Positions 7,162 to 9,785 of a DNA stretch of 9,785 nucleotides are shown here, piece by piece (positions within the stretch are counted from its first letter, which is position 1; every line of letters starts with the position of its first letter). This stretch comes from an uncultured Gammaproteobacteria bacterium. Lineage in GTDB: Bacteria > Pseudomonadota > Gammaproteobacteria > CAIUAS01. The notes below the pieces were generated by a model. That model saw only the letters and a program-made list of their open reading frames with translations. It ran no database searches and was not told the origin of the DNA. A program made the position numbers and the translations under genes. The DNA is taken from positions 1 to 9,785 of the forward strand of contig CAIUAS010000248.1 of the NCBI GenBank assembly GCA_903897205.1, read 5' to 3'.

Positions 7162-9247
7162 ATGCTTTTTCTTTTGCGACCCATTTTATTAACAATTGTG
7201 TCAACTCTTCTGGTTTTAATGGCTTGATGGCTACATCATCCATTCCTGCTTCAAGACAGTTGAGTCGATCTTCTTCATAGCCATAACCCGTTACCCCTAT
7301 GATAGGAATTCGCTGACCTTGTTCACGACGACGAATTTCAGCGGCTATTTCAATGCCACTCATACCCGGTAAACCTACGTCCATAAAGATAGCATCGAAA
7401 CCACCGGCATACATTGATAAAGTTTCTTGCGAATTTTGAGCTACGTTCACTTTACAGCCTACTTTTTCTAACATCATGGTATGAACTTTCTGGATAATGG
7501 GATCATCTTCTACTAATAAAATATTAGGTTGTTTATCAGAGAAAATAGACAGTGATTTATTGGTAGCCCGATGCTTATCTTCCCAACGCTCCCAGGCAGC
7601 CGTTAAATTCACTAAAAGTTCCGAAGGGTGCACTGGTTTGATCAGTATTTCGAAAAAGCCTGATTGTTTTGCTGAATTACGCGCTTCCACCGTGCTGGGC
7701 GGCATTAATAACACCATCATAGGCGCTTGCAAATTACGCTGTTGGTGAATGCGTCGTCCTAGCTCCATGGCATCGATACTTTGCAGTTGCTGATCCATAA
7801 TTATAATGTGATAAGGTTCATGCTTTTGCTGTGCCGTTAGTATCATATTGAACGCTTGCTCACCAGGGTTAATATGACAAAAAGGACAAGAAAGTTGCTT
7901 CGCGATGACGTCTCCGCGCAAGGTATCATCAATGATCAATATTCTTAACTGGGATCGATAGGGATCCCATATCGATGGTCTATTAATCATATCCTGGAGT
8001 GGAAAGGGTATTTGACAGTAAAAACATGAACCCTTGCCCACTTCACTTTCTACCCATATTTTACCGCTCATAAGCTCTACATAAGCTTTAGTGATAGTTA
8101 GACCTAGCCCGGCCCCGCCGTAACGACGTGTGCGCGAGGAATCCACTTGATTAAAGCGTTCAAAAACCGTGGTTAATTTTTCGGGGGGGATGCCAATACC
8201 GCTATCTTCTACGGATAGAATTAAATGCGCTTTCAGTTGCTCTTGCTGAATACAATCCACGTTTATTCTTATATGGCCACGCTCGGTAAATTTAATCGCG
8301 TTGCCCATTAAGTTTAATAATATCTGGCGAATAGCGCGTGCATCACCAATAACCATTTGAGGTGCGTCTATCGCATAATTAACTAGCAACTCCAAGTTTT
8401 TAGCTTTCGCCTGAAAAGAAAGCATGGTAGCAATTTCTTCGACCAGTTTACGTAAATCCAACGGACTTGAATGCAACTCTAGCTTACCGGCTTCTAATTT
8501 CGCTAGATCTAATAAATCGTTAACGAGCGCTAATAAGTGCTCCCCAGAGGTAACGATGTCATTGATTTGCTTATGATGGGCCTCTTGCATAGGTTCATCG
8601 CCTAGAATACGCGCCATACCCAGAATGCCGGTGAGTGGAATGCGTAGTTCATGGCTAACCGCAGCGAGGAATTCGGATTTAGACTTGTTGGCTGCTTCTG
8701 CGTATTCTTTGGCGTGGCGAAGTTCTTTTTCCATGTGTTTGCGATCGGTGATGTCGATAGATATACCGACGACCCCAATGACTTTTCCAAACCGATCAAA
8801 TAAAGGTACACGGCTTGTCAAAAAATAAAGCAGCCTACCATCCGTATGCGGTATGGGAGGTTCTTCCACATTTAATTTAGCATTGCCTGTGTTTACAACT
8901 TCTAGCGTGTCATTTTCAAATGATACCGTAGCTGCTTCTGTCCATTTACCTACCGTGGCCATTGCTTCGAAACTCAGCCCTTTAAATTCCTTTAAGGACT
9001 TAAGACCAAACATATTTAACACATTTTTATTGCAACCAATTCCAATACCATTTTTGCTCAACCAATAAACATTACCTGGCATGCAACTAATAATATCTTC
9101 ATAATAGGAAACAATATGTTCAATAAGCTCTTCGACTGATAGATTTTCAGAATGCAATTCGCCAAGGATTTTTTGATAACGGTTTAATATTGCCTCGGTT
9201 ATATTTTCTAAATCAGTTTTGCTAAGAACTTCAATTATTTTATCCAT
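7160..9247 (-). CDS. Soluble PAS hybrid histidine kinase with two receiver domains
   Basis: Cytosolic hybrid sensor kinase of 695 residues with no signal peptide or membrane segment. Order: helical N-terminus (1-50); PAS domain (about 52-170, ending GVVGISIDITDRK); coiled coil (170-195); HisKA with H199 in SHELRIPL; HATPase with N312/N316, the DSGIGIP box (348-354) and GGAGLGL (377-383); receiver 1 (about 434-550); receiver 2 (about 574-692). Receiver 2 is canonical: D581/D582, phosphoacceptor D623, T653, K675. Receiver 1 keeps D440/D441, D485 and K537. Its switch Thr/Ser position is Met515, the usual Met-Pro after the acceptor is absent (DQQLQ), and it contains C454-P-F-C457-H. There is no Hpt domain, so the phosphorelay must continue in trans. 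An in-frame TAG lies two codons upstream, fixing the 5' limit; the Shine-Dalgarno is poor. The stop overlaps the rhodanese ribosome-binding site. The signal sensed and the output regulator are unknown. Confidence 0.93.
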   Translation of the reverse strand: MDKIIEVLSKTDLENITEAILNRYQKILGELHSENLSVEELIEHIVSYYEDIISCMPGNVYWLSKNGIGIGCNKNVLNMFGLKSLKEFKGLSFEAMATVGKWTEAATVSFENDTLEVVNTGNAKLNVEEPPIPHTDGRLLYFLTSRVPLFDRFGKVIGVVGISIDITDRKHMEKELRHAKEYAEAANKSKSEFLAAVSHELRIPLTGILGMARILGDEPMQEAHHKQINDIVTSGEHLLALVNDLLDLAKLEAGKLELHSSPLDLRKLVEEIATMLSFQAKAKNLELLVNYAIDAPQMVIGDARAIRQILLNLMGNAIKFTERGHIRINVDCIQQEQLKAHLILSVEDSGIGIPPEKLTTVFERFNQVDSSRTRRYGGAGLGLTITKAYVELMSGKIWVESEVGKGSCFYCQIPFPLQDMINRPSIWDPYRSQLRILIIDDTLRGDVIAKQLSCPFCHINPGEQAFNMILTAQQKHEPYHIIIMDQQLQSIDAMELGRRIHQQRNLQAPMMVLLMPPSTVEARNSAKQSGFFEILIKPVHPSELLVNLTAAWERWEDKHRATNKSLSIFSDKQPNILLVEDDPIIQKVHTMMLEKVGCKVNVAQNSQETLSMYAGGFDAIFMDVGLPGMSGIEIAAEIRRREQGQRIPIIGVTGYGYEEDRLNCLEAGMDDVAIKPLKPEELTQLLIKWVAKEKA

Positions 9248-9275
9248 AGTCTATGAGCTTAAGTCCAATTTGTTA

Positions 9276-9785
9276 TCATCTTAACTTGAATGAAGGAATG
9301 ACGCTAGCAATCACCGCATAAGATTTAGCAAACACATTAGTATAATGCGAGAAAAATCCTAAAAAACCATTGGCATCCATGTTTGTTTTTGTATCAACAA
9401 AAACCTCAGCCAATTGATTTGGCTGAGGTTTTTTCTCCCCAACAAGCAAAGTTTTCTCTAAGAGAATCTCGGCTAATTTAACCGGTTTTAAATGATCTTC
9501 AGCTTTTCGCTTATTGGCAGCTAAAAATATATTTCGATAAGCATAATGTATTAATCCCTTCTTACTTATGACTTCATGCAAAGCCTGAGGACAAGGATTA
9601 ATATAGAATGGTAGTCCTTTAATAGTACAGGTATAAGTTATTAATGGATCCATGACTGTGACATTAAACACGGCGGGATATTGATTTGCTTTTTTCTCTT
9701 TTTTAGCACTATTTTTAAATGCTTCATAATATTCCGTGGTATAACTAACTTGTATTTGCTTTTCAGAAAGCGGTAATAAAGAACA
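9276..9785 (-). CDS. Hypothetical protein, N-terminus outside window
   Basis: I do not recognise this protein. The minus-strand frame is open from the right edge to the TGA at 9276-9278, giving 169 visible codons. A GTG at 9671 gives a 131-residue product, but the frame continues upstream without a stop, so the gene most likely begins beyond the window. The visible part has a Lys-rich patch (KNSAKKEKK), a stretch beginning VTVMDPLITYTCTIKGLP, a Cys-containing INPCPQALHEV segment, and an aromatic C-terminus (GFLGFFSHYTNVF) ending SFKLR. There is no clear transmembrane segment or catalytic motif. The region is AT-rich (17 of 60 G+C at 9661-9720). A perfect terminator-like hairpin lies inside the frame at 9399-9434, so the last 41 or so codons may be untranscribed or not genuine. 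It ends 28 nt before the kinase start on the same strand. It could be a lineage-specific or secreted protein, but nothing here proves that. Confidence 0.5.
   Translation of the reverse strand, partial: CSLLPLSEKQIQVSYTTEYYEAFKNSAKKEKKANQYPAVFNVTVMDPLITYTCTIKGLPFYINPCPQALHEVISKKGLIHYAYRNIFLAANKRKAEDHLKPVKLAEILLEKTLLVGEKKPQPNQLAEVFVDTKTNMDANGFLGFFSHYTNVFAKSYAVIASVIPSFKLR
9399..9434. terminator. Perfect 15-bp hairpin, bidirectional terminator type
   Basis: AAAAACCTCAGCCAA (9399-9413) pairs perfectly with TTGGCTGAGGTTTTT (9419-9433) around a 5-nt loop, TTGAT. The ten-base core has six G-C pairs. A run of six T follows the core on the plus strand and five T on the minus strand, so it has intrinsic-terminator shape in both directions. 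It lies inside the only long reading frame of this region. On the minus strand it would end transcription about 150 nt before the hybrid kinase start. No plus-strand gene that it could serve is visible. Confidence 0.7.

Noticed and set aside
9283..9310. GTCATTCC-containing segment on the minus strand as a Rickettsia-type palindromic repeat
   Set aside because: Only the short GTCATTCC word is shared and no inverted arm is present, so the resemblance is too small.
9339..9344. TATACT on the minus strand as the kinase promoter -10
   Set aside because: No acceptable -35 lies 16-18 bases upstream (GTTTTT-like sequence only), so it is not listed as a feature, although a promoter here is plausible if the hairpin terminates upstream transcription.

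Overview
The window looks like part of a Legionellales chromosome (Coxiella/Legionella relatives, Gammaproteobacteria). The main clues are a Com1-like DsbA-family protein at the left edge, a split glycyl-tRNA synthetase (glyQ plus glyS) followed by gmhB, a PmtA-type phospholipid N-methyltransferase, moderate-to-low G+C, and a soluble PAS hybrid kinase. The taxonomic call is an inference from protein resemblance; no rRNA gene is present to confirm it.

Left block (1-5521, plus strand): six tightly packed genes that look like one operon. They are the 3' part of a com1/dsbA-like thiol-disulfide protein, glyQ, glyS, gmhB, a phospholipid N-methyltransferase-like gene, and rsmJ. Gaps are 8, 9 and 23 nt, followed by overlaps of 14 and 26 nt (or 14 nt with the shorter rsmJ start). 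The block combines translation functions (glycyl-tRNA charging, 16S rRNA methylation) with envelope functions (disulfide chemistry, LPS heptose, phospholipid head groups).

Middle (5522-6768): an 81-nt spacer carries an imperfect 12-bp palindrome that resembles a decayed dispersed repeat. It precedes a stand-alone, more AT-rich membrane acyltransferase of the OafA/acyltransferase-3 family. That gene ends in a small hairpin plus T-run and converges on the next gene.

Right block (6767-9247, minus strand): a cytosolic hybrid histidine kinase (PAS, HisKA, HATPase, degenerate receiver, canonical receiver) is translationally coupled to a single-domain rhodanese. The rhodanese Shine-Dalgarno overlaps the kinase stop codon. 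The kinase has Ile where the Thr/Asn of the HExx(T/N) phosphatase motif is expected, and its first receiver has a CxxCH motif and lacks the switch Thr/Ser.

Right edge (9248-9785): an AT-rich minus-strand reading frame of unknown function is open to the window edge. A perfect 15-bp hairpin shaped like a bidirectional terminator lies inside it. This conflict, and the kinase-rhodanese module, are the most interesting points. I see no CRISPR array, tRNA, rRNA or insertion sequence.
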